Shown here piece by piece: positions 41,760-49,582 of a stretch of DNA of 63,761 nucleotides. Every line of letters starts with the position of its first letter. Positions within the stretch are counted from its first letter, which is position 1. The stretch comes from Gordonia effusa NBRC 100432 (GTDB lineage: Bacteria > Actinomycetota > Actinomycetes > Mycobacteriales > Mycobacteriaceae). The notes beneath the pieces are model-generated. The model was not told the DNA's origin. It did not search any database and was given only the letters and a program-made list of their open reading frames with translations. A program made the position numbers and the translations under genes. The stretch lies in NCBI RefSeq assembly GCF_000241305.1, contig NZ_BAEH01000015.1, positions 1 to 63,761 of the forward strand, in the 5' to 3' direction.

Positions 41760-43438
41760 GAGCAGCATCCGCCGGTCGTCGAGAGCCGGCACGCACACGA
41801 CGCGTCGATGGGGACGTCGGCGCGCGCCTTTGCTAATTGTAGTTGTCTGCCAATGAGATCCGCTTCGGACGTCCGGCCCAGGCGCACTAGGCATTCGTGG
41901 TATCCGTGCAAGCTCCACACATTGTTGGGATGGTGGTTGGACCTGTTCACCGACGGATCGAGGCCGAGGTCCGCGGCATAGACCGCCGCTGCTTGTTCCA
42001 CCTGTCCCTGTTCTAACAACAGCGCTCCGTAGGCGTGTCTCGTCGGCTGCATCCAGCCCCACGGTTCGTCGTAAGGTAGCTGATCGTCCAATTCGACTGC
42101 CGCACGCAAGTTTTCAAACGCTTTATCGAAATTGCCCTCGCGATAGGCGATTTCGCCGTCAAGCATCGAACGCGCGATAGCGAGGATGTCGTGGCAGGAA
42201 TTGTTGAACAGATAGCGAGTCGGCGGAATGCGCTGGTATCTATCGACAAACGCCTCACGCTCTGCCCGCGCCCGGGGTAGGTCTCCGGTTGCCGCATAGG
42301 CGATTCCGCGGCCGTAATGCACTGTGGCCGCGGTCGTGGCGAAGAGATCGGGGTCCGTCGGTGTCGGTTGAGTGATCAGCTCCTGCCATCGACCAAATCG
42401 GATCAGAACGTGAATACCCAGTGGCACAAAGGCTTCCAGCCAATCGGCCATCGGTGGGGACGTAATGGCAAGCAGTTCCGGCGTCAATTGCTGCGCCAAT
42501 TCTTCCGCAGCGGCCAGTGCGACAGCGGAATTGGCCTCGAACATCGCCGAATAGACAACGAAGTGCAGATCATGCGCGCGGTAGAGGGTGTAGAAGTTGG
42601 CCGCGCCTTCCTGGGCCACGAACTTTCGATCTGCGTGTACCGCAAGGAGATTGGCGGAGATCGAGTCATGGTAATTGCCGCATAGCACGTCGATATGGCT
42701 CGGCATATGCTGCAGATGACCGGCGTCGGGGACCAATCCGCGAAGTCGATCTGCGGCGCGTAGCGCGGATTCCGGCGTGGCAGACATTTCCATCGCGTGC
42801 AGATAGAGATGCAGCGCTCCGGGATGGGTGTGCCCGGCCGGCGACCCCAGCACGGTATCGAGGATACGGGTGGCCTCGACGACGCGGGAGCCGGCAGCGG
42901 GTTCACCGGTCGCGCCGTCCCATAGCTGCCATGCCGTCACGTTGAGAAGCGCGTCGGCGGCCAGTGTCGCTACGTCGAGGTCGTCGGGGTGCGTTGCCGC
43001 TAGGACGACCATCGCGTCGGCGTAGGCGCTGTGTCCAGCTGTCAGTGCTTCGACATCGGCTGGATCGTCGGTCGGAAATCGTTGTCGCAGAGCAGAAATC
43101 AGCTCGCGCTCAACGGCGTTGGTGCGAGCGCCTTCGGCCAGGTCGAGTTCTGTGTGCGCTCGGTGTAGCGAGTAGGCAAGGTCGTCGGGGTCGAAAGCGT
43201 CCCATGCTTTGTTGTAATTGGGCCCGACGGCGTATGCGATACCCCAGTGGGCCAAACCCAGATCGGCATCGCATTCCAACGCCCGCTCAAAACAGCGGAT
43301 CGCCTCGTCGTGATTGAAGGCGTACGACCAGATAAGCCCACGATTGAACCAGACCTGGGCATCCGGTGACGTCGTGTCGACGGACCGATGATGTGACCCC
43401 AGGTCGTAATAGGTATCCGCGCTGGCGGGTCCAGTCAC
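41756..43438 (-). CDS. TPR-repeat protein with C-terminal cysteine cluster
   Basis: 560 residues of helical tetratricopeptide-type repeats: FNRGLIWSYAFNHDEAIRCFERALECD near 30-57 is a clear TPR, and a later pair (IAYREGNFDKAFENLRAAVELD; GALLLEQGQVEQAAAVYAADLGLDPS) lies near 430-500. The middle holds HMPSHIDVLCGNYHDS and similar His-rich turns. The C-terminus ends CACRLSTTGGCCS, four Cys that may bind a metal. Homologues are often annotated only as tetratricopeptide repeat proteins. A repeat element (copy A) lies 42 bases upstream in its promoter. Confidence 0.75.
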   Translation of the reverse strand: MTGPASADTYYDLGSHHRSVDTTSPDAQVWFNRGLIWSYAFNHDEAIRCFERALECDADLGLAHWGIAYAVGPNYNKAWDAFDPDDLAYSLHRAHTELDLAEGARTNAVERELISALRQRFPTDDPADVEALTAGHSAYADAMVVLAATHPDDLDVATLAADALLNVTAWQLWDGATGEPAAGSRVVEATRILDTVLGSPAGHTHPGALHLYLHAMEMSATPESALRAADRLRGLVPDAGHLQHMPSHIDVLCGNYHDSISANLLAVHADRKFVAQEGAANFYTLYRAHDLHFVVYSAMFEANSAVALAAAEELAQQLTPELLAITSPPMADWLEAFVPLGIHVLIRFGRWQELITQPTPTDPDLFATTAATVHYGRGIAYAATGDLPRARAEREAFVDRYQRIPPTRYLFNNSCHDILAIARSMLDGEIAYREGNFDKAFENLRAAVELDDQLPYDEPWGWMQPTRHAYGALLLEQGQVEQAAAVYAADLGLDPSVNRSNHHPNNVWSLHGYHECLVRLGRTSEADLIGRQLQLAKARADVPIDASCACRLSTTGGCCS

Positions 43439-43479
43439 TCATCGATTGTAAACCCGGGCGTCGGTGGCTACGGACTGAT

Positions 43480-43552
43480 CGCAAACCCGACCCGCGCGGA
43501 CGTTCCCGACCCGAAAAGTGGGTCGGGGATGTCCGGGGGAGTGGGGTTTGCG
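43480..43552. repeat. 73-bp palindromic repeat, copy A
   Basis: Identical over 73 bases to copy B at 44582-44654. Ends are CGCAAACCC and GGGTTTGCG (9-base inverted ends). Inside is a strong stem CCCGACCC-N7-GGGTCGGG that extends outward through GGAC/GTCC with two imperfect pairs. It lies between the stop of the AbiEi-like gene (13 bases away) and the TPR gene start. A partial next 18-bp unit follows (43559-43569, ending inside the gene). Confidence 0.9.
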
Positions 43553-43564
43553 GGCAAGGTGGGG

Positions 43565-44539
43565 CTACGCTGTGCGCCGGAACGTTGCTGGGTTGACCGG
43601 TGGTTGCGGAGTCCGCAAGCCCAGCGCGCGCATCTGTGCGATCAGTCGTGGGACGACGCTGCCCGAGGACAGATCATCGTAGATCCACCGCACGACAACG
43701 AGTCCCATATCTTGGAGCCGTCCCTCACGGACCTTTTCGCGGCGGATCGCGTCTTGCGGCTTCTCACCCGGCTTGAGGTACTTCAAGTACTTGCCCAGAC
43801 CGTCGAACTCACCGATCAATCGGACGACGCCGTTCTCATCGGCCCAGTCGTAGTCAGTGCGCGCGATGAAGTCTCCGGACTTGTCGAAGATCCGACGTTG
43901 AAGTCGCGGGGTGGCGAGGCCGCCCTCGATCATCTGCGCGCGGCCCCATGACTCCCCCGCGTTCTCCGACAACGGATTCGCATGACGCAGAGCGCTTCTC
44001 GCGACACCGACGCCGGTACGAGGCTCGCCGCCGTACTCCGACATCCGGCGTGCGTCTGCGCCCATCCGTAGCGCCGAATCGAGTGCCGCCAGCGCGGCTG
44101 GAAAGCCTTTCGACGATGTCCGCGCGACGTCGAAGGCGGTGCGCTCGAGGCAGGTCGTCCAGATTCCGTCGACAAGTGTGACGTCGGCCGACTTTAGCGG
44201 GCCGGGGTGTATGTAGCGGTGCTTGCGCTTGTAGCCGCGATCGGTCGTCGCGGAGGTGACGTTGATCCGAGAGAGGTCGGCATGAAGCATATCCAGGCCG
44301 TGTACGACGCCGGCCGAGGTGTGTGAGATCGCGACGTCGGGAGTCGTCGTCGCGGCCTGAACTTTCAAGCGGTGCAATGCTTCTGGGCGTCGGTCGGCAG
44401 GAAGCACATACACCCCGGGCGCCACTCGGAGTACCTCGCCGCGTTCTTCTGCGCGGGTGAACTGCCGGTCGTCGAAGCCCAGTGCGCGAGCGCTGGAAAG
44501 TCGAATATAGCCGTCGGCGTCGATGGGAAACGGATACAT
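43565..44539 (-). CDS. AbiEi-like N-terminus with Vsr/DUF559-like nuclease fold
   Basis: 324 residues from ATG 44539; TTG 44566 behind AGGTGAAA is an alternative. Residues ~1-160 read like the AbiEi antitoxin family: a winged helix (ARALGFDDRQFTRAEERGEVLRVAPGVYVL) then VAISHTSAGVVHGLDM and TCLERTAFDVAR. The C-terminal ~100 residues look like a Vsr/DUF559 PD-(D/E)XK fold: DYDW, then GEFDGLGKY, and RREKVREGRLQDMGLVVVRW. No AbiEii toxin gene adjoins. It may be a solitary antitoxin-type regulator, a nuclease or a phage-defence gene. Identical repeats flank it on both sides. Confidence 0.72.
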   Translation of the reverse strand: MYPFPIDADGYIRLSSARALGFDDRQFTRAEERGEVLRVAPGVYVLPADRRPEALHRLKVQAATTTPDVAISHTSAGVVHGLDMLHADLSRINVTSATTDRGYKRKHRYIHPGPLKSADVTLVDGIWTTCLERTAFDVARTSSKGFPAALAALDSALRMGADARRMSEYGGEPRTGVGVARSALRHANPLSENAGESWGRAQMIEGGLATPRLQRRIFDKSGDFIARTDYDWADENGVVRLIGEFDGLGKYLKYLKPGEKPQDAIRREKVREGRLQDMGLVVVRWIYDDLSSGSVVPRLIAQMRALGLRTPQPPVNPATFRRTA

Positions 44540-44581
44540 GGTCGTTAGACGTACACGGCCGGTCAAATGGTTTCACCTATC

Positions 44582-44654
44582 CGCAAACCCGACCCGCGCG
44601 GACGTTCCCGACCCGAAAAGTGGGTCGGGGATGTCCGGGGGAGTGGGGTTTGCG
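44582..44654. repeat. 73-bp palindromic repeat, copy B
   Basis: Identical to copy A at 43480-43552 and in the same orientation. It lies upstream of the AbiEi-like gene and 50 bases past the thioesterase stop. Read on the minus strand, the inner hairpin follows a stop codon in both copies, so it could serve as a transcription terminator as well as a repeat. Confidence 0.9.
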
Positions 44655-44696
44655 AAGAAGGTGGGGTTTGCGGACGAGGTGGGGTTTGCGGAGGCG
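44643..44696. repeat. Three 18-bp tandem units at the end of copy B
   Basis: GTGGGGTTTGCG recurs at 44643, 44661 and 44679, each followed by a six-base purine-rich spacer (AAGAAG, GACGAG, GAGGCG). The first unit is the right end of copy B. Copy A has only one full unit and a partial second (GTGGGGC), so the tail differs in repeat number between copies. Confidence 0.9.
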
Positions 44697-44703
44697 GGAG
44701 CCG

Positions 44704-45126
44704 CTAGCGGGAAAGTAGTAGCAGGGTGGAGGTCGCGCTGGCTACCAGACGTCCACCGCCGTCGTGGACCTGCGCTCGGACGGTCGCGGTGGTGCGACCG
44801 GCGTGTTCCACTTCGGCGCGAATCGACACTGTACCCGTCCCTGGCTTGATGGCCCGGATGTAGCGGCAGGACAGATCGAGGGTGACAAAATTCTGCCCGT
44901 CGTCGGTGACCGTCCGGACTGCTGAGCCGAGTGCGGAATCGATAGCCGCGGCGATTACGCCACCTTGCACGTTGCCGCCGATGTTGCCGTGTAGATCGGC
45001 GCGGGGTTCCATTTCGACGATCGCCCAGCCCGGCCCGGCATCGACGGTGCGGTACTGCAAGGTCTGGGCGGCCCCGCTCGACGGTTCGCCAGTGGCGATC
45101 AATGCGCGCAACTCATCCAGACTCAC
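44704..45126 (-). CDS. Hotdog-fold thioesterase (PaaI-like)
   Basis: About 140 residues from GTG 45126; the frame is open upstream but overlaps the membrane gene. The hotdog core is HGNIGGNVQGGVIAAAIDSALGSAV, with Asn/Gly-Gly and an Asp in the AIDSALG helix as likely catalytic positions, then VTLDLSCRYIRAIKPGTGTVSIRAEVEHAGRTTATV. Members hydrolyse acyl-CoA or aryl-CoA thioesters. It is downstream of an acyl-CoA dehydrogenase and APH kinase on the same strand, so it may end that pathway or recycle CoA. Confidence 0.82.
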   Translation of the reverse strand: MSLDELRALIATGEPSSGAAQTLQYRTVDAGPGWAIVEMEPRADLHGNIGGNVQGGVIAAAIDSALGSAVRTVTDDGQNFVTLDLSCRYIRAIKPGTGTVSIRAEVEHAGRTTATVRAQVHDGGGRLVASATSTLLLLSR

Positions 45127-45137
45127 AGGGATAGACG

Positions 45138-45623
45138 TTACCGCTGGGGGTAATGCCGTCGCGCCAGGACCGCGCCGACCACCGAAGAGACCAACACAAC
45201 CAGGCAGGCCAGCAGGTTGAGGATCGCCGACGGCCCGGCGGCGAAGTTGTAGTGCGAGTCGATATACCCGGCGGGCTCGGTACTGAATGTCACGACCATG
45301 TCGCTCGGATCCAGCACTAACCAGAGCGCCACTAAACACGCGAGCGACGCGAACACCGCGTTGGTGATGAACAGCGGTCGTCGGCCAACGTTGCACATGA
45401 TGAGAATCGACAGCAATAGCGGTAAGCCGAGAATCAGCAGCGACGGCAAGACCGCGGGCAGCGCCAAGGCATATGCCTGGTTGTACAGTTCCAACCCCAC
45501 GCCCTGATGGGTCCAGCTACCCCAGCCATTCAGAGTCGACTCATCGCCGCTCGAGTGCGGTGTGACAGTGGCGAACGTCAGAGCGCCGAACACGATGATC
45601 AGAATGAAGCAGATCGGGGTCAA
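45138..45623 (-). CDS. Small membrane protein of unknown function
   Basis: 161 residues from TTG 45623; no ATG or GTG precedes it in frame, and the open frame extends upstream to the APH stop without a good start, so the true start is uncertain. Four hydrophobic helices: ICFILIIVFGALTFATV, ALALPAVLPSLLILGLPLLLSILI, FITNAVFASLACLVALWLVL and AILNLLACLVVLVSSVVGAVL. A loop GDESTLNGWGSWTHQGVGLELYNQAYA is probably outside. No family recognised. It lies between the APH and thioesterase genes, maybe in their operon. Confidence 0.6.
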   Translation of the reverse strand: MTPICFILIIVFGALTFATVTPHSSGDESTLNGWGSWTHQGVGLELYNQAYALALPAVLPSLLILGLPLLLSILIMCNVGRRPLFITNAVFASLACLVALWLVLDPSDMVVTFSTEPAGYIDSHYNFAAGPSAILNLLACLVVLVSSVVGAVLARRHYPQR

Positions 45624-45733
45624 CGCCGCGAGAACGCGGGTGGCAGCCGTATTGAGCGGCGAGCCGGTAGCGAACGTCCGTGCATTGTCACCCAGACTTC
45701 GATACCCAGGCGAGTGCGCTGTCGTTCGTTTGA

Positions 45734-47080
45734 CTAAGCCCCCAGGCGCCGTGGATTACTCACCCGCAGCCGCAACACCACGGTCGCCGCCACCGCGCGT
45801 TGCACGGTCGGGTCGGCCCAATCCAACGTCTCGGTCCGAATCGATTCGGCCAGTTGGGCTTCGGTTTCACAATCGGCCGATGCCAATGCCGTCGCCAGCT
45901 CGCCTGCACCAGCAGTGCCCGCGTCGACTTCGCGTCCTGCGATCCGGAGCAGGTTTGCCGCGATCCGTAGTTGATGCCGCTGATGTGCGTCGTCGGCCAG
46001 AGCAGGGCCGGTGTCGGTAATCGTTTCGGCGACCAATTCAAGGATTTCGCTCAACGACGGGCGGCGATAGGCGCCAGCGCCGGCTCGGACCGCAGGTCCA
46101 GCAGCAGCCACGTCGTCGATCATCCCCAATGAATCGAGCAGGTCGTACTCAAACTCGCAGACTCGGCGGCCGATTGCCGCCAGTTCGAGCGAGTGTTCCG
46201 CGCCCGATAGATGTCGCTGGGACTGAAAGATGCTCAGTACCAACCACTTCAACGTCCCGAAGATCTCCCACCAACCCAGTTCCTCATCCGATGGCCGCCA
46301 GCCCGCCTCCTGTTCGTAGCCGTCCAGCAACGCGTCCCGTTCGCCGAGGCCGCCAACCGGGGCTTGCCCGCCGAACCGCCACGCGGGTACGCACAGCCAG
46401 CCCAGATCTTCGATCGGATTGCCCAGATGGCATAGCTCCCAGTCGAGCACCGCCTGCACACCGTTGGCGTCGATGATTAGGTTGCCGACCCGAAAGTCGC
46501 CGTGTACCAAGGTTATTGGTCGAGAATTTGGCTGGTTGTGCCGCAACCAACGGAAGCCGATCTCCACCGTCGGGTTGTCCTGACCTTGTGCGCGGAACGT
46601 GGCCTCCAGTGCTTCCAGCGGATCGCTGTCGTCGAGAATTTCTAAGCCCGACAAGGGAGTTCGATGTAGTCGTCCGAGGATCCGACCGAACTCTGCCGCC
46701 AGTCGCGGACGGATCGCGGCCAGTTCCGGGTCGCGTTGTAGCTTGCGTGGCAACGTTTCTCCGGCGACGTAGTCCATGATGAGGAAAGGCGCGTCGATAC
46801 CTGGCGCATCGTCACCCGAGCACAGCACCTGCGGCACAGGGACATTCGATTTGAGCGCAGCGCGAAGGCAAACGGCTTCGGCGCGCATCCGATCTGCCTG
46901 GCCGTGCCCGGGCGGGTCGCGCCTCAGTACTGCCCGATCGGAGGTGTCGTCGGGTAACCGATAGTCGATCAGGAAGGTCTCCCGGCTCGCTCCCGCGGTC
47001 AGACGATGGATGCCGGTTACCGTTACCGATATCCCGACGGTCGCCAACGCTTGTTCGACGCGCTCGGAACTTACCGCCAC
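45734..47080 (-). CDS. APH-type kinase with DUF6285 (ACAD-linked)
   Basis: 448 residues. The APH/choline kinase fold covers ~1-330: HRLTAGASRETFLIDY (ATP loop), LVHGDFRVGNLIID (catalytic Asp) and LDWELCHLGNPIEDLGWL (Mg site). The last ~110 residues resemble DUF6285 (PSLSEILELVAETI, RIAANLLRIAGRE). It overlaps the acyl-CoA dehydrogenase gene by 10 bases. This APH-ACAD pairing matches the domain order of human ACAD10/11 and bacterial LvaA, where the kinase phosphorylates a 4-hydroxyacyl-CoA. A drug-resistance role is unlikely. Confidence 0.83.
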   Translation of the reverse strand: MAVSSERVEQALATVGISVTVTGIHRLTAGASRETFLIDYRLPDDTSDRAVLRRDPPGHGQADRMRAEAVCLRAALKSNVPVPQVLCSGDDAPGIDAPFLIMDYVAGETLPRKLQRDPELAAIRPRLAAEFGRILGRLHRTPLSGLEILDDSDPLEALEATFRAQGQDNPTVEIGFRWLRHNQPNSRPITLVHGDFRVGNLIIDANGVQAVLDWELCHLGNPIEDLGWLCVPAWRFGGQAPVGGLGERDALLDGYEQEAGWRPSDEELGWWEIFGTLKWLVLSIFQSQRHLSGAEHSLELAAIGRRVCEFEYDLLDSLGMIDDVAAAGPAVRAGAGAYRRPSLSEILELVAETITDTGPALADDAHQRHQLRIAANLLRIAGREVDAGTAGAGELATALASADCETEAQLAESIRTETLDWADPTVQRAVAATVVLRLRVSNPRRLGA

Positions 47081-48255
47081 GGAACTGCCTCAGGATCTTT
47101 GAGCATTCTGCGCGCTGTCGACATTCGGTGCACCTCGTCTGGTCCGTCATACACGCGGGCGTAGCGGGCTTGGCGGTACATCCGCTCCAGTGGGGTGTCG
47201 GCGGTTAGGCCGAGCGCGCCGTGCACCTGAATCGCGCGGTCGACCACGTTGTGGAGCATTCGCGCGCACCAGAATTTTACGAGTCCCACCTGAACTCGGA
47301 AGTCTTCGCCGGAGTCGATCTGACGCGCGGCGTCGAGGGTCATCAGCCGGGCGGCGTGGATCTCGGCGGCGGATTCGGCTATGTACCGATGGATTTCGCC
47401 TTTCTCCGCTAAGAGCGAGCCGTGCGCGAATCGGGTGTTGGCCCGATCGCACATCAACTCGAAGGCGCGCTGAGCTTGACCTAGCCAACGCATGCCGTGG
47501 AAGATGCGTCCGGCGCCCAACCGGTCCTGTGCGACGATGAAGCCCTTGCCGCGCTCGCCGAGGATATTCGATGCCGGGACACGGACGTCGGTCAGTCTAA
47601 TCTCGTAGTGGTCGCTTGGATCGTGGCCCATCGTCGGGATGGACCGTACGATCTCGAAACCCGGTGTGTCCGTTGGGACGATGAATGCTGTCACACGCGA
47701 ATGCCGTGGCACATCGTCGGATTCGGTACGGGCGAAGACCGAACAATACGCTGCCTGTGCGGCACCGGTGGTGAACCACTTGTGTCCGTTGATGATCCAG
47801 GTATCACCGTCGAGATCGGCGCGAGTCGCGATCAGCGTCGGGTCCGACCCAGCCACTTCGGGTTCGGTCAGACCGACCGAGGGAAAGATGTCGCCGGCCA
47901 CCATCGGGGGGATCCATCGTTGCTTCTGCTCTGGGGTGCCGTGTTTGTAAAACATCAGGGTGTCTTGCATCGACACCGACCCGACGGCGAGCTGGCCAAA
48001 TTCCGAGCGCCCGATGATCTCGTTGAGGTAGACGAAGTCAAGGAACGGAAGCCCACCGCCGCCAACGTCGGCGGGATGGCCCAGTGCCCACAGTCCCAGG
48101 TCTTTGGCGCGGCGGCGCAGACCGTCGAGAGTGATTGCGTCGCTGTGCTCTTCGTGGATCAGCCTGGGTTCGGCCGGGATCACCTCGTCGTTGATGAATG
48201 CCCGCATTCGAGTGGTCAAGTCATCGAGATCGGTGCTGGGAGTCAGAGCGGTCAC
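47071..48255 (-). CDS. Acyl-CoA dehydrogenase (ACAD11-like)
   Basis: 394 residues from GTG 48255, with AAGGAT upstream. FAD enzyme of the ACAD family: FPSVGLTEPEVAGSDPTLI and WFTTGAAQAAYCSVFART bind substrate and FAD; the C-terminal QARYARVYDGPDEVHRMSTARRML is the end seen in kinase-linked ACADs. In human ACAD10/11 a phosphorylated 4-hydroxyacyl-CoA is dephosphorylated to an enoyl-CoA; the tight coupling to the APH gene suggests the same here. Other chain-length fatty acyl-CoA substrates are possible. It is the first gene of a minus-strand series. A TetR gene on the same strand lies 98 bases upstream. Confidence 0.85.
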   Translation of the reverse strand: MTALTPSTDLDDLTTRMRAFINDEVIPAEPRLIHEEHSDAITLDGLRRRAKDLGLWALGHPADVGGGGLPFLDFVYLNEIIGRSEFGQLAVGSVSMQDTLMFYKHGTPEQKQRWIPPMVAGDIFPSVGLTEPEVAGSDPTLIATRADLDGDTWIINGHKWFTTGAAQAAYCSVFARTESDDVPRHSRVTAFIVPTDTPGFEIVRSIPTMGHDPSDHYEIRLTDVRVPASNILGERGKGFIVAQDRLGAGRIFHGMRWLGQAQRAFELMCDRANTRFAHGSLLAEKGEIHRYIAESAAEIHAARLMTLDAARQIDSGEDFRVQVGLVKFWCARMLHNVVDRAIQVHGALGLTADTPLERMYRQARYARVYDGPDEVHRMSTARRMLKDPEAVPWR

Positions 48256-48352
48256 GCGGTGGGATCCTTCCGGCTGAAATACTGACGAAGCGGCGCGGTT
48301 GCCGCGGGTTCACGGGAAGTGATGTGGTCGGCCGACCGAGACATATTCGGGC

Positions 48353-48952
48353 TCATAGTCCTAGGGCTCCCACACACATTTGGTCGATGGTGGCCAGTAG
48401 TGCTTCCTTATCGGCTTCCTCGCCTTGAACCAACCAGAGGTAGAGGGTGTGATCGACCATTGCCGACATGGTTCGCGCGGCGAGCGTGGGGTCGATATCG
48501 GGATTCGCGAGTCCGTCACGTTGCCAGCGCGCGATCGCCGCGGCGGTTCGGCCGGTCAGTAGTTCGCGATGCTGGTGCCGGAGCGCGCGGAACTCGGCGT
48601 TGAATGTCGCCACCTGCTCGACTATCGCCATGAAACCCGAATTACGTTGGTAGGCTTCGTAATAGGCGCGGTTCGACGCGACCAGTTTTTCGCGCGGGGT
48701 TGAGGTGCCCGTTGGCTCGCGGCTGTGGATGTCGTCGAAGAGCTGGTTGCTGAGTTGGAAGAAGACATCCTCTTTCGACTCGAAGTAGCGGTAGAAGGTG
48801 CCGTAGGAGACCCCGGCGCGGGCGGCGATGAGTTCCACCCGTGCGTCGAGAAAGCCGACGTCCTCGAAGACAATCCGCGCGGCGCTCAGCACCGACTCTC
48901 GCGTCTTGCGGCCCCGAGGAGTCAGGGGGGTGTTGACAGAACTCGCAGTCAC
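48353..48952 (-). CDS. TetR family regulator
   Basis: 200 residues from GTG 48952; ATG 48979 and TTG 48988 lie within the operator and are less likely. The N-terminal HTH is RESVLSAARIVFEDVGFLDARVELIAARAGVSYGTFYRYFESKEDVFFQL, read in parts as helices 1-4. The C-terminal ligand domain is variable (VEQVATFNAEFRALRHQHRELL). It is divergent from the VOC-CMD operon and a palindrome lies between, so it very likely represses that operon and itself. Ligand unknown, perhaps a ring-cleavage product or hydroxylated lipid. Confidence 0.88.
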   Translation of the reverse strand: MTASSVNTPLTPRGRKTRESVLSAARIVFEDVGFLDARVELIAARAGVSYGTFYRYFESKEDVFFQLSNQLFDDIHSREPTGTSTPREKLVASNRAYYEAYQRNSGFMAIVEQVATFNAEFRALRHQHRELLTGRTAAAIARWQRDGLANPDIDPTLAARTMSAMVDHTLYLWLVQGEEADKEALLATIDQMCVGALGL

Positions 48953-48973
48953 CAGCACACTTTCCCAAGAACA

Positions 48974-48993
48974 TGACATGACTGTCAAGTCAT
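48974..48993. promoter_or_regulatory. Overlapping palindromes between TetR and VOC genes
   Basis: TGACA-TGAC-TGTCA (48974-48987) overlaps ATGACT-GTCA-AGTCAT (48978-48993). The minus strand here contains TTGACA (48988-48983). TAATTT (48995-49000) on the plus strand is a plausible -10 for the VOC gene. A TetR operator that controls both directions fits. Confidence 0.55.
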
Positions 48994-49015
48994 CTAATTT
49001 CTATCGGAAGGGCTG

Positions 49016-49582
49016 ATGATGAGCACGAATGAGAAATACGACCTGCGCGGGGTTAATCACCTGGCGCTGGTGTGCGCGGATATGAAGCGCACCATCGACT
49101 TTTACTCCGGGGTCCTTGGCATGCCGCTGATCAAGACGATCGAGCTGCCCAACGATATGGGCCAACATTTCTTCTTCGATTGCGGTAACGGCAACACCAT
49201 CGCCTTCTTCTGGCTCGCCGACGCTCCCGACGGCGTACCAGGCGTCTCGGCGCCGGCCGGGCTACCCGACGAAGGCGAACTTAACAGCGCGACCGGCTCG
49301 ATGAATCACGTCGCCTTCGCGGTGCCGCCGGAGAAGTTCGACGAGTACTACGCCAAGTTCAAGGAGGAAGGCATCAAGGTCAGCCACGTCCTCAACCACG
49401 ACGACTCGCCGATGGGCATCTCCCGTGATCCGCATGAGGGTACCTTCGTGCGGTCGTTCTACTTCCAGGATCCCGACGGCGCGCTTCTCGAATTTGCCTG
49501 CTGGACAAAGACATTCACCGAAGCCGACGTAGTTCACGAGCCGCGCACGGCCGCTGATCGTAAAGTATCCGTGGCCCGGTAA
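49016..49582 (+). CDS. VOC family dioxygenase-like protein
   Basis: 188 residues from ATG 49016 with GGAAGGG three bases upstream. One vicinal-oxygen-chelate protein with the metal triad of extradiol dioxygenases and glyoxalases: His15 in GVNHLALVCADM, His97 in SMNHVAFAVP and Glu in GALLEFACW. VRSFYFQDPDG precedes the last. It could cleave or isomerise a catechol-like substrate with Fe(II) or Mn(II). The carboxymuconolactone decarboxylase-like gene follows with TAATG overlap, and both lie under the TetR operator. Confidence 0.82.
   Translation: MMSTNEKYDLRGVNHLALVCADMKRTIDFYSGVLGMPLIKTIELPNDMGQHFFFDCGNGNTIAFFWLADAPDGVPGVSAPAGLPDEGELNSATGSMNHVAFAVPPEKFDEYYAKFKEEGIKVSHVLNHDDSPMGISRDPHEGTFVRSFYFQDPDGALLEFACWTKTFTEADVVHEPRTAADRKVSVAR

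Noticed and set aside
44540..44566. TTG 44566 as the start of the AbiEi-like gene
   Set aside because: Not excluded, but the first residues from ATG 44539 (MYPFPIDADG) look like the family start and the extra nine residues add nothing recognisable.
43480..44654. 73-bp repeats as CRISPR or integrase attachment sites
   Set aside because: Only two copies with unrelated sequence of about 1 kb between; no cas or integrase gene is near, and no spacer-like pattern.
45734..47080. APH gene as aminoglycoside resistance
   Set aside because: The adjoining acyl-CoA dehydrogenase and DUF6285 tail point to the ACAD-linked kinase group instead.
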